Positions 1-7,586 of a stretch of 44,415 bases of DNA are shown piece by piece. The stretch comes from JAMWZF01 sp041628615. Its GTDB lineage: Bacteria > Pseudomonadota > Alphaproteobacteria > Rhodobacterales > Rhodobacteraceae. Position 1 is the first letter of the stretch. Each line of letters starts with the position of its first letter. Location: contig JBFKOW010000005.1 of NCBI GenBank assembly GCA_041628615.1, forward strand, positions 1 to 44,415, in the 5' to 3' direction. A program made the position numbers and the translations under genes. Under the pieces are notes generated by a model. That model made no database searches, was not told where the DNA came from, and was given only the letters and a program-made list of their open reading frames with translations.

Positions 1-179
1 AAGAACACGCTGATCCCGGCGACGGAATGGACGGTCGGAAATGGCTCCTGCCCGGCTTCCCAGGCGGCCTTGGCGATGTCCTCCATCGCGTCGTGGGTGA
101 ACCACGCCACCAGCACGCCGACGGCGGTGAGCCAGTGCAGCGCGATCTGGACGCGGGAATATCCGGCGGGGGCGGCCAT
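1..179 (-). CDS. Cytochrome b561 family protein (3' part outside window)
   Basis: Only the first 59 codons are present; the gene runs off the left edge. The translation starts MAAPAGYSRVQIALHWLTAV, a cytochrome b561 N-terminus. His15 lies at the start of the first membrane helix (about residues 12-28) and His51 sits in a VHSVAG context, the positions of the first two haem-ligand histidines in this family. Members are small di-haem inner-membrane proteins that pass electrons between quinone and partners such as superoxide or periplasmic carriers. The ATG lies 3 nt after the stop of the SPFH gene, so it is probably the last visible member of the same operon. It is intact as far as visible. Confidence 0.85.
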   Translation of the reverse strand, partial: MAAPAGYSRVQIALHWLTAVGVLVAWFTHDAMEDIAKAAWEAGQEPFPTVHSVAGISVF

Positions 180-182
180 CGG

Positions 183-1304
183 TCAGACGCCGGGCGGCGG
201 GGGTGGCGGCAGCACGGTGAAGAGCTGCGCCAGTTCGGCCACCTCGCCGGCCTTCATCCAGCCGTCCTGGCCCTGGGTCCAGACATGGGTGTCGCGGGTC
301 AGTTCCCCGGCGGCGGCCATCCGGCCGAGGCTGGCCTTGGAGAACGGGCCCTTGGTCGCACCGTTCTCGGCGATGTGCCAGACATGCTCGACCGCCGGCG
401 GGGGCGGCGGCGCGACGGCCGCCGGGGCGGCGGCGGGCCGGGCGGCGGCGCCCCAGGGGCCGGCCTGCGCCATCTGGCCGGCCATCGCCATGCCCATCCC
501 GGCGCCCAGCCCCGCGCCCATCGCGCCCGATGCCTCGCCGCCCTGCCGGAGCGCCTCAGCGGCGGCGTATTTCATGTGCGCGTCGAGATCGCCGGTCAGT
601 CCCCGCGAGGTCCGGGTGTCGAGCGCCTTTTCCACCTCCGGCGGCAGCGAGATGTTCTCGATGTAGAGCTCGGGGATGGACAGCCCGTAGGCGGCCATCG
701 TGTCCGCGATCGCCCCGGCGACCAGCTTGCCCAGATCGGCGGTGTTTGCGGCCATGTCGAGCACCGCGATGCCCGAGGCGGCGATCACCCGGCTGAATTC
801 CTGCACGATGATGTTGCGGATCTGGAAGCTGATCTCGTCCATCGTGAACTCGCCGTCGGTGCCGACGATCTCGGACATGAAGCGGGCGGGGTCCGACACC
901 TTCACCGTGTAGGTGCCGTAGGCGCGCAGCCGGGTCGGGCCGAATTCCGGGTCGCGCAGCATGATCGGGTTCTTGGTGCCCCATTTCAGGTTCGGGAACC
1001 GGGTCGTGTTGACGAAGTAGATCTCGGACTTGAACGGCGACCTGAAGCCGTGGTCCCAGTGCTGCAGCGTCGTCATGATCGGCATGTTGTTGGTCTCGAG
1101 CATGTAGAGACCGGGGGTGAACACGTCGGCCAGCTGGCCCTCGTGGACGAACACCGCCGCCTGCCCCTCGCGGACCGTCAGCTTGGCGCCGTACTTGATC
1201 TCGTGGCCCTCGCGCTCGAACCGCCAGACCATCGTGTCGCGGGTGTCGTCGGTCCAGTGGATGACGTCGATGAACTGGCCGGAGAGGAAGTCTAGGATGC
1301 CCAT
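183..1304 (-). CDS. SPFH-domain protein with C-terminal GYF_2 domain (YdjI-like)
   Basis: A 373-residue protein. Residues 1-235 match the SPFH/Band-7 family often labelled 'virion core protein' (start MGILDFLSGQFIDVIHWTDD, then WGTKNP and VENISLPPEVEKALD-like segments), the family of Bacillus YdjI. Residues 250-305 are an Ala/Gly/Met then Pro-rich linker. Residues 308-358 form a GYF_2-like fold (WHIAENGATKGPFS, then THVWTQGQDGWMKAGEV), which suggests peptide binding. There is no obvious membrane helix, so it is probably a peripheral membrane scaffold. GGAGG lies 8 nt before the ATG. It is the fifth gene of the telA-like cluster but also has its own promoter at 1341-1369. Confidence 0.88.
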   Translation of the reverse strand: MGILDFLSGQFIDVIHWTDDTRDTMVWRFEREGHEIKYGAKLTVREGQAAVFVHEGQLADVFTPGLYMLETNNMPIMTTLQHWDHGFRSPFKSEIYFVNTTRFPNLKWGTKNPIMLRDPEFGPTRLRAYGTYTVKVSDPARFMSEIVGTDGEFTMDEISFQIRNIIVQEFSRVIAASGIAVLDMAANTADLGKLVAGAIADTMAAYGLSIPELYIENISLPPEVEKALDTRTSRGLTGDLDAHMKYAAAEALRQGGEASGAMGAGLGAGMGMAMAGQMAQAGPWGAAARPAAAPAAVAPPPPPAVEHVWHIAENGATKGPFSKASLGRMAAAGELTRDTHVWTQGQDGWMKAGEVAELAQLFTVLPPPPPPGV

Positions 1305-1340
1305 GGGCGCCTCCGTGAAGTCGAAAATCCGTTGCGGGGC

Positions 1341-1369
1341 AGGTTAGGGGCGGGCCGCGGCGGTGCCAA
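1341..1369 (-). promoter_or_regulatory. Sigma70-type promoter for the SPFH gene
   Basis: Reading the minus strand, TTGGCA (1369-1364), a 17-nt spacer and TAACCT (1346-1341). The predicted start is about 30 nt before the ATG at 1304. It lies in the 82-nt gap after the DUF2927 gene, so SPFH and cytochrome b561 may be transcribed separately as well as by read-through. Confidence 0.5.
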
Positions 1370-1386
1370 CCGGGAACAGGGCGGGG

Positions 1387-2352
1387 TCACGACCGGCCCT
1401 CTAGCATCTCGCGGGCGATCTGCCGGGCGATCGGCGCGGCCTCGGCGGCGGTCATGCCGGGCGTCAGCCGGGGGTCGTAGAGCATCCGCAGCAGAAGCTC
1501 GTCATGGCTGGTCAGCAGGCCGAATTCCTCGTCGTCGTTGAAGATCGAGGGCCGCGCGGCGGGACTGTCGTTGGCCAGCCCCATGCCCTGGGCCAGTTCC
1601 TCGTGGACGCAGGACAGGCGCAGCAGGTCGGGATGCTCGGCCCGGATCAGCGCCACCGCCTGGGTGTAGGTCGGCGCGCCGCCGCTGGAGAAGGCCATCA
1701 CCAGGCACAGCGTCGAGCGGTCGAGATTGAGGAACGCCCGCACCGTGCCGTCCGAAATCCCCGGCACGATGGCGCGGAGCCTGTCCTCGAAGCCCAGCCG
1801 GTCGTCCTCGGTCAGCACCAGGACGTGGTAGTTGCCGCCCGCCGCGACCGGCCGGATCGGGTGGCCGGTGATCCGCGACAGCCGGCCGGCATAGGCGAGG
1901 ATGGCGTTGCGGTCGGCGGCCCGCTGGTCCTCGGGCACCCCGGCGCCGAACTCGACCTGCAGCGTGATCGGCGCCTCCCAGCGGCGCAGCCGGCTCAGGG
2001 TCTGCTGCGCCCGCAATTCGCGGCCGTCGCTGACATATTCGTCGAACAGGGCGATCCGGACGAAGTTCCGGGCCAGGATGGTGTCGGTATAGGGCGTGTC
2101 CGGCCCGCCGCCATCGGTGCGCAGCAGGCCGCGCGCCCGCAGGTCGTTCTGCAACCGCGCGTAGTAGAGGCGCAGTTCCTCGCTGCGGACGGACGGGGTG
2201 ATGTCGATTCCCGGCACCGCCCGGCTGGGCGGCACCGGGCTTGTCGCGATGTCGCCCGGAGCGGTCGCCGCGGGCGGGAAGCCGTCGCAGGCGGCCAGCG
2301 CCGCCGCCGCGGTCAGCGCCGCGACACGTACGAGGAGCCGCCCCCCGGCCAC
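1387..2352 (-). CDS. DUF2927 family lipoprotein
   Basis: A 321-residue predicted lipoprotein. The GTG start at 2352 is chosen because the signal peptide follows directly (LLVRVAALTAAAALAAC, lipobox LAAC with the lipidated Cys near residue 22). It begins 2 nt after the TelA-like stop, which indicates translational coupling. An open frame extends much further upstream, but that part overlaps telA and is not coding. The mature part shows the DUF2927 pattern as I recall it: ARNFVRIALFDEY, then NYHVLVLTEDDR, CLVMAF and CVHEELAQGMGLANDSP. The last contains an HEELAQ segment reminiscent of a metalloprotease helix, with a further Asp/Glu-rich stretch (NDDEEFGLLTSHDE). A periplasmic protease-like role is possible but unproven. 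No function is established for the family. Confidence 0.85.
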   Translation of the reverse strand: MAGGRLLVRVAALTAAAALAACDGFPPAATAPGDIATSPVPPSRAVPGIDITPSVRSEELRLYYARLQNDLRARGLLRTDGGGPDTPYTDTILARNFVRIALFDEYVSDGRELRAQQTLSRLRRWEAPITLQVEFGAGVPEDQRAADRNAILAYAGRLSRITGHPIRPVAAGGNYHVLVLTEDDRLGFEDRLRAIVPGISDGTVRAFLNLDRSTLCLVMAFSSGGAPTYTQAVALIRAEHPDLLRLSCVHEELAQGMGLANDSPAARPSIFNDDEEFGLLTSHDELLLRMLYDPRLTPGMTAAEAAPIARQIAREMLEGRS

Positions 2353-2354
2353 CC

Positions 2355-3557
2355 TCAGCCCGCCGCGGTGCCGACGGTCTCGCCCAGCCCGGTGGCGCGG
2401 GCCTTGGCCGACGCGAGGGTGGACTTGAGCTCCTGCTCCATCTTCCGCAGCTCGGTCTCGGCGGCGGCGCGGCGCGCCTTGCCCTCGTCGGCGATCTGCA
2501 GGCTTTCGTTGATCGTGGCGACGAGGTCGGCATTGGCCTTCTTCACCGCCTCGATGTCGAACACGCCGCGCTCCATCTCCTGCCGGATCGTCTTGTTGGC
2601 CTGCCGCAGGTTGGCGGCATTGGCCTCGAGCAGTTCGTTGGTCAGGTCGTTGGCGGCCCGCACCGCCTGCGCCGCCTCGGACGACCGCTGGATCGTCACC
2701 GCCTGCGCCAGCTGGGTCTCCCACAGCGGCACGGTGTTGAGCAGGGTCGAGTTGATCTTGGTGACCAGGCTCTTGTCGTTCTCCTGCACCAGCCGGATCG
2801 AGGGCAGCGACTGCATCGTCACCTGCCGGGTCAGCTTGAGGTCGTGGACCCGGCGTTCGAGATCGTCGCGGGCGGCGCGGAGGTCGCGCAGTTCCTGCGC
2901 CTTCATCACGCCCTCGTCCTCGGGCGCGGCCTGCACCTCGGCCTCCTTGGCAGGGATCGTGGTCTCGTCCAGTTCGGCCAGCTTGGCCTCGCCGGCGGCG
3001 ATGTAGAGCGCCAGTTCGTCGTAGAAGGCGAGGGTCTTTTCATACAGCCGGTCGAGGCTCTCGATGTCCTTGAGCAGCACGTCCTCGTGGCGGTGCAGGT
3101 CGTCGGTGATCTTGTCGATCTGGGCCTGCACGGTCTCGAACTTGGCGGCGAACTTGGCCGCCGGGGCCAGCCGGCCGGTCAGCTTCTCCCAGAACGACTG
3201 CTTGCGGCGCACGTCCAGTTCCGAGACCGAGAAGCCGCGGATCGCGGTGACGATCTCGCGCAGGCTGTCGCCGGCGGGGCCCACGTCCTTGTTGCGCACG
3301 CCCTGCAGCATTGACTGCGAGATCACCTGCAACTCGCTCTGCGCCGCCGAGCCGAAGGCGATGATCGAGTTGGTGTCGGAGATGTCGATCTCGTCCATCT
3401 TGGCCCGGATCGCCGCGCTGGTGCCCTCGTCGGCCTCGGCCAGCGGGACGACCGCCTGCGCCTCGGCCGGTTCGGGCAGCACGATGGCGCTGACCCGCTC
3501 GACCTCGGCCAGCGCGGCCTGCGCCTTCTGCATGTTGTTGGCGACTGTTTCCGACAT
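2355..3557 (-). CDS. TelA/KlaA/YaaN-type toxic anion resistance protein
   Basis: A 400-residue soluble, mostly helical protein of the TelA family, named for tellurite resistance in IncP plasmids; Bacillus members are YaaN and YceH. Typical features are the long charged helices, the IIAFGSAAQSELQVISQSML block (about residues 67-86), FWEKLTGRLAPAAKF (about 122-136), and the C-terminal coiled-coil-like segment rich in Glu, Lys, Arg and Ala. It starts 31 nt after the XpaC-like gene. In Bacillus subtilis xpaC and yaaN are also adjacent, so the pair is conserved across phyla. The exact biochemical role is unknown; association with membrane or cell-envelope stress is an inference from family studies. 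Confidence 0.9.
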   Translation of the reverse strand: MSETVANNMQKAQAALAEVERVSAIVLPEPAEAQAVVPLAEADEGTSAAIRAKMDEIDISDTNSIIAFGSAAQSELQVISQSMLQGVRNKDVGPAGDSLREIVTAIRGFSVSELDVRRKQSFWEKLTGRLAPAAKFAAKFETVQAQIDKITDDLHRHEDVLLKDIESLDRLYEKTLAFYDELALYIAAGEAKLAELDETTIPAKEAEVQAAPEDEGVMKAQELRDLRAARDDLERRVHDLKLTRQVTMQSLPSIRLVQENDKSLVTKINSTLLNTVPLWETQLAQAVTIQRSSEAAQAVRAANDLTNELLEANAANLRQANKTIRQEMERGVFDIEAVKKANADLVATINESLQIADEGKARRAAAETELRKMEQELKSTLASAKARATGLGETVGTAAG

Positions 3558-3588
3558 TGCGATTCCCTTTTGAAAACTGGCGCTCCGG

Positions 3589-4512
3589 TCAGCGCACCCC
3601 TTCGCGCTGCAACCTGTCCTGCAACACCTTGATCTCGATTTCCATGTCTTCCTGATCGTTGAGCAGGAGCTTTTCCGTCCGTGCCGCGAAATTGCTCTCC
3701 AGGTCGGTGAGCAGGCTTTCGTACTTGGCGCGCGCCTCGGCGCTGCCGCCGCGGGTATAGACCTCGACGAACTTGGCGGTCGCCTCGTCGGCGCCGCGCA
3801 GGTAGACCGACAGGTACTTGCGCGCCGCGGTCAGGTCGCGGGGGTCCTCCTCGACGGTGCGGATCAGCCGCGCGGCGACCCCGAGGAAAGCCTCGACCCG
3901 GGCGCCGAGCCCGCGGTCCTTCACCCCGGCGATGGTCTCGCGGATGTTGGCGATATGCGCCTCGGCCTCCTCGACCACCCGCGCCACCCGGTCCTGCTGG
4001 AACCTGTCGATACCCTCCATCCGCTTGTCCCGCATCGGGTCGATGCCGAAGGCGGCGAGGTGCAGCCCGGCGGCGGCGATGCCGTAGAGGACCGCCCCGG
4101 CGAGCCCGGCGCCGCCGGTCCAGGACGCCGCTGCGATGGCCAGCCCGGTCAGCAGCGTCGCCGCCGCCTTGCGCGGGAAGGCCGGCCGGCGGGCCACCTT
4201 GCGCGCGTTGTAGGCCGCCTCGGCCTTCAGCCCCTCGCGCAGGAGCCAGGCCGACAGCACCAGCACCGCCGCCGCGCCGAGCGAGACGACAAGCATCAGC
4301 GGCCCGTCCCCGAACGCGGTCACCGCGAGGATCGCCGGCGGCACGAAAAGGAGGTTGGCCCGCATCCCGGCCCGGTCGACGCCGCCGGGGTCCGCCCCGC
4401 CGCGGCCCGTCCCGGCCGGCCCGGTCCCGCCGCCGGTCCCGGAGCCGGGCGCCGGGGACGTGTCCGCCGCCCGCCCGCCCGGGCTGAACTTGCCGCCGAA
4501 CTGCCTCGCCAT
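3589..4512 (-). CDS. XpaC-like membrane protein (5-bromo-4-chloroindolyl phosphate hydrolysis family)
   Basis: 307 residues from the ATG at 4512, whose A is shared with the stop of the upstream small gene (TGATG), a coupled start. Residues 1-48 are Gly/Pro-rich and disordered. Two hydrophobic segments follow (about 52-85, LLFVPPAILAVTAFGDGPLML onward, and about 105-140). Residues 150-307 form a long charged helical region (RMEGIDRFQQDRVARVVEEAEAHI, then KYLSVYLRGADEATAKFVE) typical of the XpaC family. The family name comes from a Bacillus phenotype; no enzymatic activity is established. It lies immediately before the TelA homologue, as xpaC does before yaaN. Confidence 0.85.
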   Translation of the reverse strand: MARQFGGKFSPGGRAADTSPAPGSGTGGGTGPAGTGRGGADPGGVDRAGMRANLLFVPPAILAVTAFGDGPLMLVVSLGAAAVLVLSAWLLREGLKAEAAYNARKVARRPAFPRKAAATLLTGLAIAAASWTGGAGLAGAVLYGIAAAGLHLAAFGIDPMRDKRMEGIDRFQQDRVARVVEEAEAHIANIRETIAGVKDRGLGARVEAFLGVAARLIRTVEEDPRDLTAARKYLSVYLRGADEATAKFVEVYTRGGSAEARAKYESLLTDLESNFAARTEKLLLNDQEDMEIEIKVLQDRLQREGVR

Positions 4513-4730
4513 CAGAGCGACCCGACCCAGCCGGCGGCGACGCCGATCATCAGCACCACCAGCAGCACGTAGGCGATCTTCTGGAATGTCCCCGGCATGT
4601 CCGGCCCCCGTCTCAAGGCGTCGATCCCCCGCGCGGCGGCGGCCTCGGCGGGCCGGAACGCGGCCGCAAGCGCCGCGGCGGCCATGACGACCGCCGACAG
4701 GATGACTAGTGCGATCAAGAGCCGTGCCAC
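4512..4730 (-). CDS. Small two-helix membrane protein of the xpaC-telA operon
   Basis: 72 residues from a GTG at 4730, chosen because GGGAGG lies 8 nt upstream; a TTG at 4760 would add ten residues but has no such site. A first hydrophobic segment (about residues 3-26, LLIALVILSAVVMAAAALAAAF) and a second (about 52-69, IAYVLLVVLMIGVAAGWVG) flank an Arg/Asp-rich cytoplasmic or periplasmic loop. Its stop overlaps the XpaC-like start, so the two products are probably made together and may form a complex. I do not recognise a named family. Confidence 0.7.
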   Translation of the reverse strand: MARLLIALVILSAVVMAAAALAAAFRPAEAAAARGIDALRRGPDMPGTFQKIAYVLLVVLMIGVAAGWVGSL

Positions 4731-4910
4731 GCCGACGGCCTCCCACCCAACTCGTTGCAACGAACATAAGCCGCGCCCCGCTCGATTGCGAGGGCCGGGC
4801 CGGCCGGCATCCGTGCCGATGCCAGCATGTCCAGCCTGCGCCCCGGCGGCAAGCCTGTTGAGGGGAGAATCCGGCCCGGATTCCCCGGCGTTGCGCCGCC
4901 CGGCGGCGGC

Positions 4911-5690
4911 CTAGCGCCGGGGCGCGCGCCGCCGCTGGGGCTTCGGCCTGTCGTCGAGCCCGAGCTGGTCGCGGACCACCCGCGGCCGCACCTCCTCCAC
5001 CGCGCCGGCGGCGAGCTGGCCAAGCTGAAACGGGCCGAAGCTGACCCGGATCAGCCGGTTCACCGTCACGCCGATGGCGGCGAGCGCGCGGCGGATCTCG
5101 CGGTTCTTGCCCTCGCGCAGCGACACCGTGAGCCAGGCATTGGCGCCCTGCTGGCGGTCCAGCGTCACGGTCATCGGCTGGTACCGCACGCCTTCGACCT
5201 CGATGCCCTTGCGCAGCCGGTCGAGCGCGGCCTCGTCCGGGGTGCCGTGTGTGCGGACCCGGTAGCGGCGCAGCCAGCCGGTCGAGGGCAGTTCCAGCCG
5301 CCGCTTCACCGCGCCGTCGTTGGTCAGGATCAGCAGCCCCTCGGAATTGAGGTCGAGCCGGCCCACGCTCATCACCCGCGGCATGTCCTTGGGCAGCGCG
5401 TCGAACACCGTGCGGCGGCCCTTCTCGTCGCGGGCCGAGGTCACCAGCCCGGCAGGCTTGTGGTAGAGCCAGAGGCGGGGCGGCTCGGGGGCGGCGACGG
5501 GCTTGCCGTCAACCCGGATCTCGTCGGCGGAGGTGACGTTGAGCGCGGGCGAGGTGATCGCGGTGCCGTTCACCGCCACCCGGCCCTCGGCGATCATCCG
5601 CTCGGCCTCGCGGCGCGAGGCAACGCCGGCGCGGGACAGGACCTTGGCGATGCGGTCGCCGACGGGGCTCTGGGGATCGGGATCGGTCAT
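4911..5690 (-). CDS. rluB: 23S rRNA pseudouridine synthase, RluB/RsuA family
   Basis: 259 residues. An S4 RNA-binding domain (about 12-58, GDRIAKVLSRAGVASRREAE) is followed by the catalytic domain with GRLDLNSEGLLILTNDG at about 110-126; Asp113 is the expected catalytic aspartate. LTVSLREGKNREIRR near residue 197 is the conserved C-terminal motif of the RsuA/RluB group. A short basic tail (PKPQRRRAPRR) ends the protein. It modifies uridine in the large-subunit rRNA (position 2605 for E. coli RluB), though the exact target here is inferred. The gene starts 9 nt after the methyltransferase stop, so they form an operon divergent from tadA. Confidence 0.9.
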   Translation of the reverse strand: MTDPDPQSPVGDRIAKVLSRAGVASRREAERMIAEGRVAVNGTAITSPALNVTSADEIRVDGKPVAAPEPPRLWLYHKPAGLVTSARDEKGRRTVFDALPKDMPRVMSVGRLDLNSEGLLILTNDGAVKRRLELPSTGWLRRYRVRTHGTPDEAALDRLRKGIEVEGVRYQPMTVTLDRQQGANAWLTVSLREGKNREIRRALAAIGVTVNRLIRVSFGPFQLGQLAAGAVEEVRPRVVRDQLGLDDRPKPQRRRAPRR

Positions 5691-5699
5691 GGCGCTGCC

Positions 5700-6488
5700 C
5701 TACGCCGGGCCGGGGCCGGGCGCAATCGGCCGGATGCCGGCGACCGAGGTGGCGATGCCGCCGGCGTGGCGCATGGTGCCGGCCATCAGGCCCGCGTCCC
5801 GCAGCGCCGCGGCGATCCCGTCGCAGGTGCCGAAGGCCGCTACCTGCCGCGCGAGCAGCGCCGACTCCCGGCCCGGCCCGTCGCCGCCGATCAGCCGGGC
5901 GAGCGCGGGCAGGGCGCGGCCCAGCCAGCCCCGGAAGAGCGGCCCGGACAGCGCCCCCTGCGGGCCCGACACCTCGACCAGCGCGAAGCCGCCGCCGGGG
6001 CGCAGCAGCCGGGCGATCTCCGCCGCCAGCGCCGCCTGCCGCCGGGCATCGAGCGCCTTGAGCCCGAACGCCGAGACCACGAGGTCGGCGCTGCCGTCCG
6101 CGAGCGGCGCCAACAGGGCGTCGGCGGTGCGCAGGTCGATGCGGGCGCCGGGCAGCCGGGCGAGCCGGTCGCGGGCGCGGTCCCGCATCCCCGGGGCGAT
6201 GTCGATGGCGGTGATCCGGGCGCCGGGGAAGGCCCCGAGAAGCGGCGGCCAGAGCGCGCCGTCCCCGGCCATCAGGTCCACGATGTGCGGCGGCGCGGCG
6301 GGCGCCGGGTGGATCCGTCCGGCCTCGATCCGGCCGATCTGGCGGACACCGGAAAGCCGGGTGACGACCCGCCGCCGCAGCGCCGGGGCCAGACCGAGCG
6401 TGGCGGCGAGGGTCCAGCGCCGGTCGCGCGGGCCCAGCCGGTCGAACAGGGCGGCCACCGTGGCCGGGTCGTGGATCTCGTCCTCCAT
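5700..6488 (-). CDS. Class I SAM-dependent methyltransferase (UbiE-like)
   Basis: 262 residues. Motif I is HIVDLMAGDGALWP (about 67-80), followed by an acidic strand end at ITAIDIAPGM and the post-motif ADLVVSAFGLKALD, and then LLRPGGGFALVEVS (motif III). This is the Rossmann methyltransferase layout seen in ubiquinone/menaquinone methyltransferases. The substrate cannot be read from sequence; the VVSAFGLKALD segment resembles UbiE and related proteins. No ribosome-binding site precedes the ATG. Instead TTGCCC-17-CTTACT ends 6 nt before it, which suggests a leaderless transcript. Confidence 0.8.
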   Translation of the reverse strand: MEDEIHDPATVAALFDRLGPRDRRWTLAATLGLAPALRRRVVTRLSGVRQIGRIEAGRIHPAPAAPPHIVDLMAGDGALWPPLLGAFPGARITAIDIAPGMRDRARDRLARLPGARIDLRTADALLAPLADGSADLVVSAFGLKALDARRQAALAAEIARLLRPGGGFALVEVSGPQGALSGPLFRGWLGRALPALARLIGGDGPGRESALLARQVAAFGTCDGIAAALRDAGLMAGTMRHAGGIATSVAGIRPIAPGPGPA

Positions 6489-6494
6489 CCCGCG

Positions 6495-6523
6495 AGTAAG
6501 GCGCAGCGGCGCGGCGGGGGCAA
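6495..6523 (-). promoter_or_regulatory. Promoter placed for a leaderless methyltransferase mRNA
   Basis: On the minus strand TTGCCC (6523-6518), a 17-nt spacer, then CTTACT (6500-6495), and 6 nt later the ATG at 6488. Transcription would start at or next to the A of the start codon. The -10 is a weak match, so this is tentative. Confidence 0.35.
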
Positions 6524-6562
6524 TGCTTGCCTGCCGGGCGCGGCTGGCGCAGAAGCGGTTGC

Positions 6563-7027
6563 ATGAGCTTTCGTTCCCACATGGACACGGCGCTGGCCGA
6601 AGCGCGGGCCGCCGCGGCGCGCGGCGAGGTGCCGGTGGGCGCGGCCGTGGTCGGGCCGGACGGCGCGGTGATCGCCGCCGCCGGCAACCGGACCCGCGAA
6701 CTGGCCGACCCGACCGCCCATGCCGAACTCCTGGCGATTCGGGCCGCCTGCGCCGCGTTGGGGTCCGAACGGCTGAACGGGCACGATCTCTACGTCACCC
6801 TCGAACCCTGCCCGATGTGCGCAGCGGCGATCGGCTTCGCCCGGATCCGGCGGCTGTATTACGGCGCGGCCGATCCGAAATCCGGCGGGATCGGGCAGGG
6901 GCCGCGGGTCTTCGCCCATCCGCAGAGCCACCACGTGCCCGAGGTCTATGACGGGATCGGCGCGGCCGAGGCGGCGGACCTCCTGCAGGCGTTCTTTGCC
7001 GGGCTGCGGAACGGCGGCGGGGTCTGA
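6563..7027 (+). CDS. tadA: tRNA-specific adenosine deaminase TadA
   Basis: 154 residues from ATG 6563 (MSFRSHMDTALAEA); an upstream in-frame start at 6527 lacks family similarity. The deaminase signature is complete: HAE (His53, Glu55) and PCPMC (Cys83 and Cys86), so zinc binding and proton transfer are intact. DPKSGGIGQG and the C-terminal helix match bacterial TadA. It converts A34 to inosine in tRNA-Arg(ACG). It is divergent from the rluB/methyltransferase pair and convergent with the Rrf2 gene, with only 4 nt between the stops. Confidence 0.93.
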   Translation: MSFRSHMDTALAEARAAAARGEVPVGAAVVGPDGAVIAAAGNRTRELADPTAHAELLAIRAACAALGSERLNGHDLYVTLEPCPMCAAAIGFARIRRLYYGAADPKSGGIGQGPRVFAHPQSHHVPEVYDGIGAAEAADLLQAFFAGLRNGGGV

Positions 7028-7031
7028 CGGG

Positions 7032-7514
7032 TCAGGCCGGGGCCGAGAGCGGCCGGACGATGCCGCTGGCAGCGGCGAGGTCGGCAAGGGTGACGGCGTC
7101 GAGTTCGGCGTAATAGGCGTCGACCGCGCGGCCGAGAACCGCCTCGATGCGGCAGGCCGGGTCGCGCGACGGAACCGGCGCGCCGATCTCCGGGCCGGGC
7201 CCGGCGGGATTGGCGGGGGCGTCGGGATCGGCGGCGTCGGACGCCTCGGCGGCATCGGCGGGCCCCTCGAAACCGCGCACCACCTCGCCGACCCGGATCC
7301 GGGCGGCGGGCCGGGCCAGCCGCAGGCCGCCGCCGCGGCCCCGGGCGGTCTCGACCAGCCCCAGCCGGGCGAGACGATGCACCACGACCCCGAGATGCGC
7401 CTCGGAGCCGCGGAAGAACGCGGCGATATCCGCCTTCCGCACCTGCCGGGGGAAATGCACCGCGCAATAGACCAGCGCGCAGAGGGCGAGGTGGGTGCGG
7501 ACGGTCAGCCGCAT
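7032..7514 (-). CDS. Rrf2-family transcriptional regulator lacking the full Fe-S cysteine set
   Basis: 160 residues. The N-terminal winged helix (MRLTVRTHLALCALVYCAVH, then ADIAAFFRGSEAHLGVVVHRL and the RGRGGGLRLARPA wing) is of the NsrR-type Rrf2 family. NsrR and IscR bind an Fe-S cluster through three cysteines around residues 90-110. Here that region is an Ala/Asp/Pro/Gly-rich stretch with no cysteine, and only Cys121 (DPACRIEAVLGRA) remains at the position of the third ligand. C12 and C17 lie in the first helix. It may sense something else or have lost sensing. A probable FnrL site lies 59 nt upstream of the start. Confidence 0.85.
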   Translation of the reverse strand: MRLTVRTHLALCALVYCAVHFPRQVRKADIAAFFRGSEAHLGVVVHRLARLGLVETARGRGGGLRLARPAARIRVGEVVRGFEGPADAAEASDAADPDAPANPAGPGPEIGAPVPSRDPACRIEAVLGRAVDAYYAELDAVTLADLAAASGIVRPLSAPA

Positions 7515-7544
7515 CGGCCGGGGCTCCCGTGAGGTGGTCGTCCC

Positions 7545-7586
7545 GGCTTAGGTCCGGCGGCCGCGCCCGACCCTGATCTGGATCAA
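7545..7586 (-). promoter_or_regulatory. FnrL-type site and -10 for the Rrf2 gene
   Basis: On the minus strand TTGATCCAGATCAG (7586-7573) matches the FNR consensus TTGAT-N4-ATCAA at 9 of 10 positions. A gap of 22 nt leads to TAAGCC (7550-7545). The dyad centre is then about 41.5 nt before the expected start, the class II activator geometry. The site overlaps the stop codon of the upstream hydrolase gene. Confidence 0.6.
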
